Below are positions 54,324 to 63,500 of a stretch of DNA of 64,000 bases, piece by piece. Each line of letters starts with the position of its first letter. The stretch's first letter is position 1. Location of the stretch: assembly GCF_901543175.1 (NCBI RefSeq), contig NZ_LR594040.1:620001-684000 (forward strand), in the 5' to 3' direction. Below the pieces are notes generated by a model. It saw only the letters and a program-made list of their open reading frames with translations. It searched no databases and had not been told where the DNA came from. The position numbers were made by a program, and so were the translations under genes. This DNA comes from Streptococcus australis. Lineage in GTDB: Bacteria > Bacillota > Bacilli > Lactobacillales > Streptococcaceae.

Positions 54324-56582
54324 TTATTCTTCTTTTTCAGAAGCAATCTCTTCTGTTTTTTCAGTTTTTTTGGCAGATTTGATTTGAATCTTGCCATTAC
54401 TTGTCATAACTGCCTTGAGGTCTTTCTCACTTGGGTTTTCAAGGTAGTAATCGGTGATAGCATCCTCGATATGGTCTTGAATGGTACGACGGAGTGGGCG
54501 AGCCCCCATTTTTGGATCATAACCTAGGTCAACCAACTTTTCCTTGACTTTGTCAGTTACATCGAGATGGATGTTGTTGCTAGAGAGGCGTTTGTTAACA
54601 TCTGCTAGCATGAGTTCGACGATTTGGAGGAGGTTGTCCTTGCTGAGAGCTTTGAACTCGATGATGCCGTCAAAACGGTTCATAAACTCTGGACTAAAGA
54701 AGTTGCCGAGTTCACCGAGAACAGAGTTGGTTCGACCTTCACGAGCAGCTCCAAAACCAACGCTGGCTTCGGCCTTACCAGTCCCAGCATTTGAAGTCAT
54801 GATAATGATGGCATCTTTGAAGCTAACAGTCCGTCCTTGCCCATCTGTCAAACGACCATCGTCCAAGACTTGAAGGAACATGTGCATGACATCAGGGTGA
54901 GCTTTTTCCACTTCATCGAGAAGGATGAGAGAATAGGGATTACGACGCACTTTTTCTGTTAATTGCCCTGCTTCATCGTAGCCTACATAGCCTGGAGGGG
55001 CTCCGACCAATTTAGCAACGCTGTGTTTTTCCATGTATTCACTCATATCAAAGCGAATCATGCTATCAGCTGAACCAAAAAGTTCAATGGCTAGTTGTTT
55101 GGAAAGTTCTGTCTTACCGACACCAGTTGGTCCGACAAAGAGGAAACTTCCGATTGGACGGTTGGGAGTACCAAGTCCAACACGATTACGACGGATGGCT
55201 TTGGCAATCTTGTCGACAGCCTCGTCTTGTCCGATAACATGGGCCTTTAGGTCTTCTGCTAGATGGATGAGTTGAGACTGTTCTTTTTCTTTTAGTTCTC
55301 CAACAGGGATATTGGTTTTCTGCTCGATGATGTGTTCAATCGTTTTCTCGCTAATGATTGGAGTATCCTGATCGGTCACCTTGTTTTTTTGCATTTCCTT
55401 GTACTTGGCAATCTGATCACGGAAGTAGGCAGCTTTTTCAAAGTCTTCCTCTCGTGTAGCTTGGGCCTTGAGATTCTCAGCCTCAATTAAACGCTGGTCG
55501 ATCACTTTGGGATCCACAAAGTTAAGAGTCAGATTCATCTTTGAACCGGCTTCATCCAAGAGGTCAATAGCCTTGTCAGGTAAGAAGCGGTCTTGGATAT
55601 AGCGATTGGAAAGATTTGCAGCAGCTTCTATAGCCGCATCAGTATACTTGACGTGATGGTAGTCTTCGTATTTCTTTTGAATCCCTTTGAGAATAGTTAT
55701 GGTTTCTTCGACAGTTGGTTCATCTACCTTGACAGGCTGCATACGGCGCTCTAGGGCAGCATCTTTTTCAATGATACGGTATTCATTGAGAGTAGTAGCA
55801 CCGACCATTTGCAATTCACCACGGGCAAGGGCTGGTTTGAGGATATTTCCTGCATCCATATTGCCATCGCCCGCAGATCCTGCACCAACAATTTCATGGA
55901 TTTCGTCGATAAAGAGTATAATGTCCTCGCGTTTGCGAATTTCTTCCATGAGCTTTTGCATACGTTCTTCAAATTGGCCTCGAATCCCTGTTCCTTGGAC
56001 TAGACTGACCACATCCAGACGGATGACTTGCTTGCCTTGGAGTTTATGGGGAACATCACCATCGACAATTTTTTGAGCTAGACCTTCAACAACGGCTGTT
56101 TTACCCACACCTGGTTCTCCGATGAGGACAGGATTGTTTTTGGTTCGACGGTTGAGGATTTCGATAACACGGATAATCTCCTCATCTCGACCGATAACAG
56201 GGTCAATATCTCCTCTACGAGCAATCTCAGTAATGTTGATACCATATTCCTCTAGGAGCCCTCTTTCTTGGCTAGGAGGTGTTTGAAGTGGACCACGGTT
56301 TTGAGGTCCGTATCCCCCATCGCCCCCATATCCTCCACCTGATTGAGTTGGGGGAACGTTATTTGAAGAAACCCTGAAATTATTCAAATCATTGAAAAAG
56401 TCTCCAAAAGGATCAAAGTCTCGATTGTTTAGGTCAGTCATTCCTTTAAAGAGGGTATTATTTGGATCTGTTTTGATAATTTTATAGCAATTTTGACAGA
56501 GATCAATTTGCTTTTGCTGTCCATTGATATTGGTATACAGATGAATTGTTGAGTCGTTAATTTTACAGTTTTGACAGAGCAT
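54324..56582 (-). CDS. clpE: ATP-dependent Clp protease ATP-binding subunit ClpE
   Basis: 752 residues. The N-terminal zinc finger (LCQNCKIND with the later LCQNCYKI, residues 2-33) marks ClpE. The first AAA+ module has Walker [14 protein letters not shown], a UVR-type helix pair lies between the modules ([19 protein letters not shown]), and the second module has [13 protein letters not shown]. ClpE unfolds damaged proteins for ClpP. A CtsR direct repeat downstream of its -10 (56624-56640) matches the one at clpP, so the chaperone and its protease in this window share a repressor. Confidence 0.97.
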   Translation of the reverse strand: MLCQNCKINDSTIHLYTNINGQQKQIDLCQNCYKIIKTDPNNTLFKGMTDLNNRDFDPFGDFFNDLNNFRVSSNNVPPTQSGGGYGGDGGYGPQNRGPLQTPPSQERGLLEEYGINITEIARRGDIDPVIGRDEEIIRVIEILNRRTKNNPVLIGEPGVGKTAVVEGLAQKIVDGDVPHKLQGKQVIRLDVVSLVQGTGIRGQFEERMQKLMEEIRKREDIILFIDEIHEIVGAGSAGDGNMDAGNILKPALARGELQMVGATTLNEYRIIEKDAALERRMQPVKVDEPTVEETITILKGIQKKYEDYHHVKYTDAAIEAAANLSNRYIQDRFLPDKAIDLLDEAGSKMNLTLNFVDPKVIDQRLIEAENLKAQATREEDFEKAAYFRDQIAKYKEMQKNKVTDQDTPIISEKTIEHIIEQKTNIPVGELKEKEQSQLIHLAEDLKAHVIGQDEAVDKIAKAIRRNRVGLGTPNRPIGSFLFVGPTGVGKTELSKQLAIELFGSADSMIRFDMSEYMEKHSVAKLVGAPPGYVGYDEAGQLTEKVRRNPYSLILLDEVEKAHPDVMHMFLQVLDDGRLTDGQGRTVSFKDAIIIMTSNAGTGKAEASVGFGAAREGRTNSVLGELGNFFSPEFMNRFDGIIEFKALSKDNLLQIVELMLADVNKRLSSNNIHLDVTDKVKEKLVDLGYDPKMGARPLRRTIQDHIEDAITDYYLENPSEKDLKAVMTSNGKIQIKSAKKTEKTEEIASEKEE

Positions 56583-56623
56583 ACATCTACCTCATTTCAT
56601 TCTTATTCTTGGCTTAATAAAAA

Positions 56624-56659
56624 GGTCAAAAATAGTCAAAGTTTTATACTCTCATTATA
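56624..56659 (-). promoter_or_regulatory. clpE promoter with CtsR operator
   Basis: GGTCAAA-AAT-AGTCAAA at 56624-56640 (+ strand reading) is a CtsR box. On the minus strand TATAAT is at 56654-56659, with a weak -35 (TTGCTT) 16 bases further up, so the box lies over the start site. Confidence 0.85.
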
Positions 56660-56748
56660 GCATGATTAAGGTGTAAAGCAAGTAAAAAGATTGGCCTAGG
56701 GAGATTTCGAGAGAAGTTCTTTATGAAAATCTCTGCCGCTGATAATAA

Positions 56749-56784
56749 GAAAAAATCCTATTTGCAGGGACAAAAAGGATTCTC
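56749..56784 (-). terminator. Possible terminator after the DUF1797 gene
   Basis: On the minus strand GAATCC...AGGATTTTTTC forms a short stem with a long loop and U-run. A second imperfect hairpin lies at about 56701-56738. Confidence 0.4.
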
Positions 56785-56817
56785 ATTCATCAGTCAGGTT
56801 TCCCTGCTGTTATTCTA

Positions 56818-57048
56818 TTAGTAAAGGAGTTCGTAGATCTCCATTGCAATCAAGTCAATGCTATCAAAGGTATAGGTTTCACGTGCTTCAACATCGCGAA
56901 GGGTGAAGAGTGATCCATTTTCTTCGTCATAGCTGTAAGCAACTTCTGCAACAACAACTCCTTCACGTTCAAAATTACGTTTTAGATTTCCGCCATCTTT
57001 TGTCATAGCTTCTAGGCGGTTGATGATTCTAACCAAATGTGATTCCAT
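56818..57048 (-). CDS. DUF1797 family protein (YkuJ-like)
   Basis: 76 residues: SHLVRIINRLEAMTKDGGNLKRNFEREGVVVAEVAYSYDEENGSLFTL then TYTFDSIDLIAMEIYELLY, the ending typical of YkuJ-type proteins. The structure of the B. subtilis relative is known but its role is not. GGAGGAG lies just before the ATG. The gene is divergent from the small ORF at 57210. Confidence 0.87.
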   Translation of the reverse strand: MESHLVRIINRLEAMTKDGGNLKRNFEREGVVVAEVAYSYDEENGSLFTLRDVEARETYTFDSIDLIAMEIYELLY

Positions 57049-57195
57049 TATGATTCTCCTCCATTTCTTATCGTTACTATTTTACCATAAACAACGGGTA
57101 CTTGACTAGAAAAAACTAAGATTTCTTGCTATTTCTCTATCTCTTGGCAATATTTTTTCTAAATAATAGAAAGGATTGGATTTGAGATCGAATCA

Positions 57196-57204
57196 TGATA
57201 TAAT
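57196..57204 (+). promoter_or_regulatory. Extended -10 promoter for the 57210 ORF
   Basis: TG-A-TATAAT (57196-57204). The expected start site, six to seven bases on, falls on the A of the ATG at 57210. Confidence 0.6.
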
Positions 57205-57209
57205 TATTC

Positions 57210-57362
57210 ATGACTACATTTAAAAAATGGCCTATTTTTCTTTTTATCCAACTCCTTGCCTCGTTTTTTGAAGATAGCCAGTTGCCAAAATATGGTAAAT
57301 TTGAGCGCTTCTTGAAAAATAGAATGAAGAGGGTTGCGAAGTTTTATACCAATAAGGAGTAG
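57210..57362 (+). CDS. Small 50-residue protein, possibly leaderless
   Basis: ATG 57210 to TAG 57360-57362. The N-terminal half is hydrophobic (WPIFLFIQLLASFF, residues 7-20), and the C-terminal half is basic (FERFLKNRMKRVAKFYTNKE), so it may be a small membrane-associated or amphipathic peptide. There is no ribosome site before the ATG, and the promoter places the transcript start at the initiation codon. Its last codons carry AAGGAG, the ribosome site for the TfoX-N gene that starts four bases later, so at minimum it couples that gene's translation. I do not recognise a family. Confidence 0.55.
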   Translation: MTTFKKWPIFLFIQLLASFFEDSQLPKYGKFERFLKNRMKRVAKFYTNKE

Positions 57363-57365
57363 CTA

Positions 57366-57686
57366 ATGGCATCTAGTAAAGAATATTTGACTTATATTTT
57401 AGACCAACTATCTGAATTAGAAGATATTACTTATCATCCTATGATGGGAGAGTATATCCTATATTATCGTGAGAAGGTTATTGGTGGAATCTATGATAAT
57501 CGTTTGTTACTAAAGCCTGTGAAGGTGGTTATGGATCAACTGGGACAGACTAGGCTTGAACGTCCTTATGAAGGAGCCAAGGAGATGATTTTACTAGAAG
57601 ACCTTGAAGATAAGTCATTTCTAGCGAGACTAATCAAGGATATGTATGAATTCTTACCGGCTCCAAAAGTTAAAAAGAAAGCATGA
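57366..57686 (+). CDS. TfoX/Sxy N-terminal domain protein
   Basis: 106 residues. It matches the TfoX N-terminal domain: SKEYLTYILDQLSELEDITYHPMMGEYILYYREKVIGGIYDNRLLLKP and a basic KVKKKA end. In proteobacteria the full TfoX/Sxy protein promotes competence, but Gram-positive one-domain members have no known role. AAGGAG lies inside the preceding small ORF. A hairpin (AAAAGC / GCTTTT, 57711-57735) follows. Confidence 0.87.
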   Translation: MASSKEYLTYILDQLSELEDITYHPMMGEYILYYREKVIGGIYDNRLLLKPVKVVMDQLGQTRLERPYEGAKEMILLEDLEDKSFLARLIKDMYEFLPAPKVKKKA

Positions 57687-57834
57687 CAGATTTACCTAAT
57701 GTAAATAGGTATAAAAGCTAGATAGGGGCTTTTTCTTATAGTCTCAGACTATAAGGTCCATTAGTCAAGAAGTGTTAGAATGACAAGGTATTTTTTGATA
57801 TAATAGAGTATATTTGATAGAAAAGAGAAGAAAT

Positions 57835-58692
57835 ATGGCACAGATTATTGATGGGAAGGCTCTTGCAGCTAAGTTACAAGGACAGTTGGCTGAAAATACT
57901 GCCAAACTAAAAGAAGAAACAGGTCTAGTTCCAGGATTGGTGGTGATTTTGGTCGGGGACAATCCAGCCAGCCAAGTCTACGTCCGTAACAAGGAACGTT
58001 CAGCTCTTGCGGCTGGTTTCCGTAGTGAAGTTGTGCGAGTTCCAGAAACTATAACACAAGAAGAATTGTTGGACTTGATCGCCAGATACAATCAAGATCC
58101 AGCTTGGCATGGGATTTTGGTCCAGTTGCCTTTACCTAAACATATTGACGAAGAGGCAGTATTATTAGCCATTGACCCAGAAAAGGATGTGGATGGTTTC
58201 CATCCTCTAAATATGGGCCGCCTTTGGTCTGGGCACCCAGTTATGATTCCCTCAACACCTGCTGGGATTATGGAGATGTTTCATGAATATGGGATTGAGT
58301 TGGAAGGTAAAAATGCGGTTGTTATTGGTCGTTCGAATATTGTTGGGAAACCGATGGCTCAACTTCTTTTAGACAAGAATGCTACTGTTACTTTAACTCA
58401 TTCCCGTACAAAAGATTTAGCTCAAGTAGCATCGCAAGCGGATATTCTTGTTGTAGCTATCGGTCGCGCCAAGTTTGTGACTGCTGACTTTGTCAAGCCA
58501 GGTGCAGTTGTCATTGATGTAGGGATGAACCGAGATGAAAACGGTAAGCTCTGTGGAGATGTTGACTATGATGCTGTTGTACCACTTGCCAGTCATATCA
58601 CACCAGTACCTGGTGGAGTTGGTCCTATGACCATTACCATGCTAATGGAACAAACCTATGAAGCAGCGCTTCGTACACTAAACAAGGACTAA
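57835..58692 (+). CDS. folD: Methylenetetrahydrofolate dehydrogenase / cyclohydrolase
   Basis: 285 residues from ATG 57835 ([15 protein letters not shown]). The bifunctional enzyme interconverts 5,10-methylene- and 10-formyl-tetrahydrofolate with NADP. The signature segments [26 protein letters not shown], and [17 protein letters not shown] (Rossmann loop) are visible, as is the C-terminal [17 protein letters not shown]. An extended -10 (TGATATAAT, to 57804) lies upstream. The HAD gene follows four bases after the stop. Confidence 0.97.
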   Translation: MAQIIDGKALAAKLQGQLAENTAKLKEETGLVPGLVVILVGDNPASQVYVRNKERSALAAGFRSEVVRVPETITQEELLDLIARYNQDPAWHGILVQLPLPKHIDEEAVLLAIDPEKDVDGFHPLNMGRLWSGHPVMIPSTPAGIMEMFHEYGIELEGKNAVVIGRSNIVGKPMAQLLLDKNATVTLTHSRTKDLAQVASQADILVVAIGRAKFVTADFVKPGAVVIDVGMNRDENGKLCGDVDYDAVVPLASHITPVPGGVGPMTITMLMEQTYEAALRTLNKD

Positions 58693-58696
58693 GAAA

Positions 58697-59470
58697 ATGA
58701 AATTCGTATTTGATCTGGATGGGACGCTGTCTTTTGACTATATGACTATAGATGAAGAGATTAAACAGGTTCTTTTAAAGGCTGAAGATTATGGGCATGA
58801 GGTTGTCTTTGCCTCAGCTCGCTCTTATCGGGATTGTTTGGGCTTATTAGGTAGCGATCTCAGTCAGCGTTTGGTTATAGGTTTGAATGGTGGCGTAGCC
58901 TATTATCTGGGGAAAGCTATCTATGAAAGAAATCTCGATGCTAGAGTTTATCAGGCGCTAGTGGATTATTGCCAGACCTATAATCTTCCTTTCTTTGCAG
59001 ATGATTGCTTTGACTATAGTGGTCAGATCGTGGAGAAGATTCCATTTATCTCTAGCGTGGATCCCCTAAAGGTAGCTCGTCATCAGAAACTCGAGGACTT
59101 GGGTACTCCGATTAAGGTAGTCGTTTATATGGGAGAGCATGAGGATTTGCTTGATGACCTGCTTGGTCAGTTAGAAAGACTGGGGCAGGCTCATCTGTCC
59201 TATCATGCCCATGAAAAGTGCCTTTATGTCAACCCCTGGGATACCCATAAGGCGACAACTGTTGAAAAGTTGTGTGGAGAGAACTTCATTGCTTTTGGAA
59301 ATGACCAAAATGATATTGAACTGTTTAAAACATCTCTCTATTCTGTTCAGATAGGAGATTTTGCTGGCCTTAGTCCATATGCAGATGAAACGTTAGAGCT
59401 AAAAGGAGAACCTTCTCCAGCAGTGGCAGCTAAAATCTTACAGACCTTTGCGGAATTTAAGGGAAAATAG
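58697..59470 (+). CDS. HAD-superfamily Cof-type phosphatase
   Basis: 257 residues. Nucleophile motif KFVFDLDGTLSFD at the N-terminus and the C-terminal IAFGNDQNDIELFKT (motif IV, metal-binding acidic pair) identify the Cof subfamily with a C2B cap. Substrates of this group are sugar phosphates, pyridoxal phosphate or flavin precursors; this one is not assignable. It is co-transcribed with folD. A terminator follows. Confidence 0.9.
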   Translation: MKFVFDLDGTLSFDYMTIDEEIKQVLLKAEDYGHEVVFASARSYRDCLGLLGSDLSQRLVIGLNGGVAYYLGKAIYERNLDARVYQALVDYCQTYNLPFFADDCFDYSGQIVEKIPFISSVDPLKVARHQKLEDLGTPIKVVVYMGEHEDLLDDLLGQLERLGQAHLSYHAHEKCLYVNPWDTHKATTVEKLCGENFIAFGNDQNDIELFKTSLYSVQIGDFAGLSPYADETLELKGEPSPAVAAKILQTFAEFKGK

Positions 59471-59473
59471 ATA

Positions 59474-59498
59474 GAAGGAGGTTTACCCCTCCTTTTTG
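59474..59498 (+). terminator. Terminator after the HAD gene
   Basis: AGGAGG / CCTCCT stem with a 6-base loop and T5. Confidence 0.75.
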
Positions 59499-59523
59499 TT
59501 GTATAATAAAGTGAGGTGATTAG

Positions 59524-60345
59524 ATGATTTTAAAAATTTATAATGGAGAATATAGTTTGCAATGGGATGGAATATATCACTTAGCACTAATTGATTATCC
59601 AAATATTCAAGAGTGGGAATTAGAAAAAATTGCTAAATTTATAGCTTACGAAAAACTTCATAAACGTCAAACAAGTATCGAGTGTGCTGATTCTTGTTTA
59701 AAAAAAGAGATTTTAGATTACATCTGTCAGCATCCCTTTCTGCCACCATTTACCCCTACAGATAAAAGAGTAGCTTCGACTTATGATCTACATAAGAGGT
59801 TAGTGACTTCAGACTACTGTAGTCATACTACGACAATAGATGCAGCGATTTCTATTTTTAAAACAGGTCAGCTGTTATCTGCTGTGAAAGCCTTTGGTCG
59901 AGATGCTGAGGAGTTGGTTTTGGATAGTCGAAATGCTGCATCTGATCCGAAAGATTATTTTGACTATGTCATGTTGGGATGGTCAAATACAAGTTCTGGT
60001 TATCGATTGGCGATGGAGCGTTTATTAGGTCGAGCTCCTTTAGAGAAAGAATTACAAGATAAGTTTATTCCTGGAGTAAGTTTTCATTTTATCTATACAG
60101 ATTTGATTAAAGTTCCTGGTTATATTTTTGATGGTTACCATGTTGCAAAAATTAAGGACATGCTTAATTTATTAAGTGAGTTGTATATTTGCATTATTCC
60201 AACTCATAATAAGTGCCAATTTGAAAATATTATTCCAAGTCGATTACTAGATAGGGTGTATTATCTTGACCATGATGGAGAAGGTTTGGAAGAGTGGACT
60301 AAAAAAGTGTATCGGATTGTCTTAAAACAATCAGGTAAAGGATAG
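59524..60345 (+). CDS. Uncharacterised 273-residue protein (possible ADP-ribosyltransferase-like fold)
   Basis: There is no signal peptide or membrane segment. The C-terminal two thirds include a conserved-looking stretch: HTTTIDAAISIFKTGQLLSAVKAFG, then SRNAASDPKDYFDYVMLGWSNTSSGYRLAMERLL, and GVSFHFIYTDLIKVPGYIFDGYH. I recall similar proteins in other Firmicutes but no assigned role. The 'H-T-(x)n-I-x-x-x-G-x-L' opening resembles DarT/PARP-like ADP-ribosyltransferases; this is a weak pattern match, not a family call. The start ATG follows GAGGTG. Lower GC than the neighbours; it sits alone between folD-HAD and bgaA. Confidence 0.65.
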   Translation: MILKIYNGEYSLQWDGIYHLALIDYPNIQEWELEKIAKFIAYEKLHKRQTSIECADSCLKKEILDYICQHPFLPPFTPTDKRVASTYDLHKRLVTSDYCSHTTTIDAAISIFKTGQLLSAVKAFGRDAEELVLDSRNAASDPKDYFDYVMLGWSNTSSGYRLAMERLLGRAPLEKELQDKFIPGVSFHFIYTDLIKVPGYIFDGYHVAKIKDMLNLLSELYICIIPTHNKCQFENIIPSRLLDRVYYLDHDGEGLEEWTKKVYRIVLKQSGKG

Positions 60346-60468
60346 TTGAGGAAAAAACGATGAAAGTGATTGCAATTTTAGGTGCATTTTGATATATTTA
60401 ATATATAAAATATATTATCGAACTTGGTACTTGTTTGTGTATTCAGAAGGAGGTTATTTTTTAAAATG

Positions 60469-60484
60469 AAGTAAACGCTTACTT
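60469..60484 (+). promoter_or_regulatory. cre-like palindrome before bgaA
   Basis: AAGTAAACGCTTACTT has perfect 6-bp arms around the ACGC core. It fits the CcpA cre consensus TGWNANCGNTNWCA except at the outermost bases. It lies 30 bases before the start codon. Between 60346 and 60468 there is AT-rich sequence with a stray AAGGAGG and a two-codon ATG-AAG-TAA. Confidence 0.65.
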
Positions 60485-60513
60485 TGTATCAAGGAAAAGA
60501 AATGAGGATTTTA

Positions 60514-63500
60514 ATGAACAAAAGACTTTTTGATAAACGTTGTCATTATAGCATTCGTAAATTTGCAATAGGTGCAGCATCTGTAATGATTGGGGCCAGT
60601 ATATGTGGTATTTCAACTGTACAAGCTGAGGAGGTGGCTTCATCCAATACTCAAACAGAAGAAACAATTGTTCATCAAGCTCAGCCTTTAGATAAGCTTC
60701 CCGATGATGTGGCAGCTGCAATCGCAAAGGCTGATGAGAATGGTGGGCGTGAGTTTGTAAAACCAAAAGCTGATTCGACAGAAGACAAAGTGACTAAGGA
60801 TACGGAACCTACTAGACCTGCTAATGAGGGTAGTCATGAATTGGCTAGACCTAAAGTGGAAACTCCAAACAAAGAAGAAGGAAACAAAGCTGAGAACAAA
60901 CAGAAACCTGAAGAGACAAATCCAAAGCCTATTGAATCTGCAGCAACAGCTGGAACAGAACTGAAAGAGGATTCTAAAAAAACTTCCGGAAATGACCAGG
61001 TAAAAGCAGATACAGAGCGCAAACCTTCTTCTGAAAAATTGCAAGCACTGTCTGGAGAGTCGAACAAAGCCGAAGTTGAAAAAGAAAAACAGCTATTATC
61101 GGAGCGAAAACAAGATTTTAATAAAGATTGGTATTTTAAACTAAATGCCCAAGGAGATTTTTCAAAAAAAGATGTGGATGTTCATGATTGGTCTAAATTG
61201 AATCTTCCTCATGATTGGAGTATTTATTTTGATTTCGATCACAAGTCTCCCGCACGTAATGAAGGTGGCCAGTTAAATGGTGGAACAGCTTGGTATCGTA
61301 AGACTTTCATATTAAATGAAGCAGACAAGAATAAGGATGTTCGTATCAATTTTGATGGGGTTTACATGGATTCAAAGGTCTATGTAAATGGTAAATTTGT
61401 AGGACATTATCCAAGTGGATATAATCATTTTTCATATGATATTACAGAATTTTTAAACAAGGATGGTAGTGAAAATTCAATTACTGTTCAAGTGACCAAT
61501 AAGCAACCAAGTAGTCGTTGGTATTCAGGAAGTGGGATTTATCGTGATGTAACTCTTAGTTATCGTGATAAAGTCCATGTTGCCGAAAATGGTAATCATA
61601 TCACTACTCCAAAACTTGCTGAGCAGAAAGAAGGGAATGTTGAAACACAGGTTCAAAGTAAGATTAAAAATACGGATAAGAAGGCTGCTAAAGTCTTTGT
61701 GGAACAACAAATTTTTACTAAGGAAGGTAAGGTTGTTTCAGAATTAGTGCGCTCTGAAACGAAGAATTTAGCAGAAAATGAAGTTGCAGATTTCAGACAA
61801 ACAATCCTAGTTAATAAACCAACTCTTTGGACGACAAAAAGTTATCATCCTCAACTGTATGTGCTGAAAACAAAGGTTTATAAAGAAGGTCAACTAGTTG
61901 ATGTAACAGAAGATACATTTGGTTACCGCTATTTCAATTGGACTGCTAAGGATGGTTTCTCTCTGAATGGTGAACGCATGAAATTCCACGGAGTAAGTAT
62001 TCACCATGACAATGGAGCCTTGGGTGCAGAAGAGAATTATAAGGCTACTTATCGTAAATTAAAACTCTTGAAAGATATGGGGGTTAACTCTATTCGAACA
62101 ACCCACAATCCAGCTAGCCCTCAGTTGCTTGATGCTGCGGCTAGTTTAGGTCTTTTGGTTCAAGAGGAAGCTTTTGATACTTGGTATGGTGGCAAGAAGA
62201 CTTACGACTATGGACGGTTCTTTGATCAAGATGCAACCCATCCTGAAGCTAAGAAGGGTGAGAAGTGGTCTGATTTTGATCTTAGAACAATGGTAGAACG
62301 TGATAAGAACAATCCGTCGATCGTCATGTGGTCTCTTGGAAATGAGGTAGAAGAGGCAAATGGTAGTCCTCGCTCTATCGAAACTGCTAAGCGCCTGAAG
62401 GCAGTTATCAAAGCGATTGATACTGAACGTTATGTCACCATGGGTGAAAATAAATTTAGTCGTGCAGCGACAGGTGATTTCTTGAAACTTGCAGAAATCA
62501 TGGATGCTGTGGGGATGAACTATGGTGAACGTTTTTATGATGCGGTTCGTAGTGCTCATCCAGACTGGCTCATTTATGGTTCTGAAACTTCTTCAGCTAC
62601 TAGAACGCGTGATTCTTATTACAATCCTACTCAAATCCTTGGACATGATAACCGTCTAAATCGTCATTATGAACAATCTGACTATGGTAATGACCGTGTT
62701 GGATGGGGAAGAACAGCTACTGAATCATGGACTTTTGACCGTGATCGTGCTGGCTATGCTGGACAATTTATCTGGACAGGAATTGACTATATTGGAGAAC
62801 CAACTCCATGGCATAACCAAGATAATACACCTGTCAAGAGCTCTTACTTTGGTATCATCGATACGGCTGGTTTACCGAAGAATGATTTTTACCTTTACCG
62901 TAGTGAATGGTATAGTGCTAAAGAAAAGCCAACTGTTCGCATTTTACCACATTGGAACTGGACTGAAGAGACCCTTAAGGATCGCAAGATGCGGGTTGAT
63001 GGAAAGGTTCCGGTTCGTACCTTCTCAAATGCTGCAAGCGTCGAATTGTTCTTAAATGGAGAGTCACTTGGTAAAAAGGAATTTACTAAGAAAACGACAG
63101 AAGACGGACGTCCATATCATGAGGGGGCTAAACCAAGTGAATTGTATCTTGAATGGCTTGTGAAATACCAACCAGGCACACTGACTGCGATTGCTCGAGA
63201 TGAAAAAGGCAACGAAATTGCGCGTGATAGTGTGACAACTGCTGGGGAGCCAGCAAGGGTTCGTCTGACTAAAGAAGAGCATGTTATCACTGCAGATGGA
63301 AAAGACCTATCCTACATCCATTACGAAATTGTTGATAGCGAAGGGAATGTGGTTCCGACAGCGAATAATCTTGTTCATTTCAATCTTCATGGTCAAGGAC
63401 AAATAGTTGGTGTGGATAATGGAGAACAAGCTAGCCGTGAGCGCTACAAAGCTCAAGCAGATGGAACATGGCAAAGACGTGCTTTCAATGGTAAAGGAGT

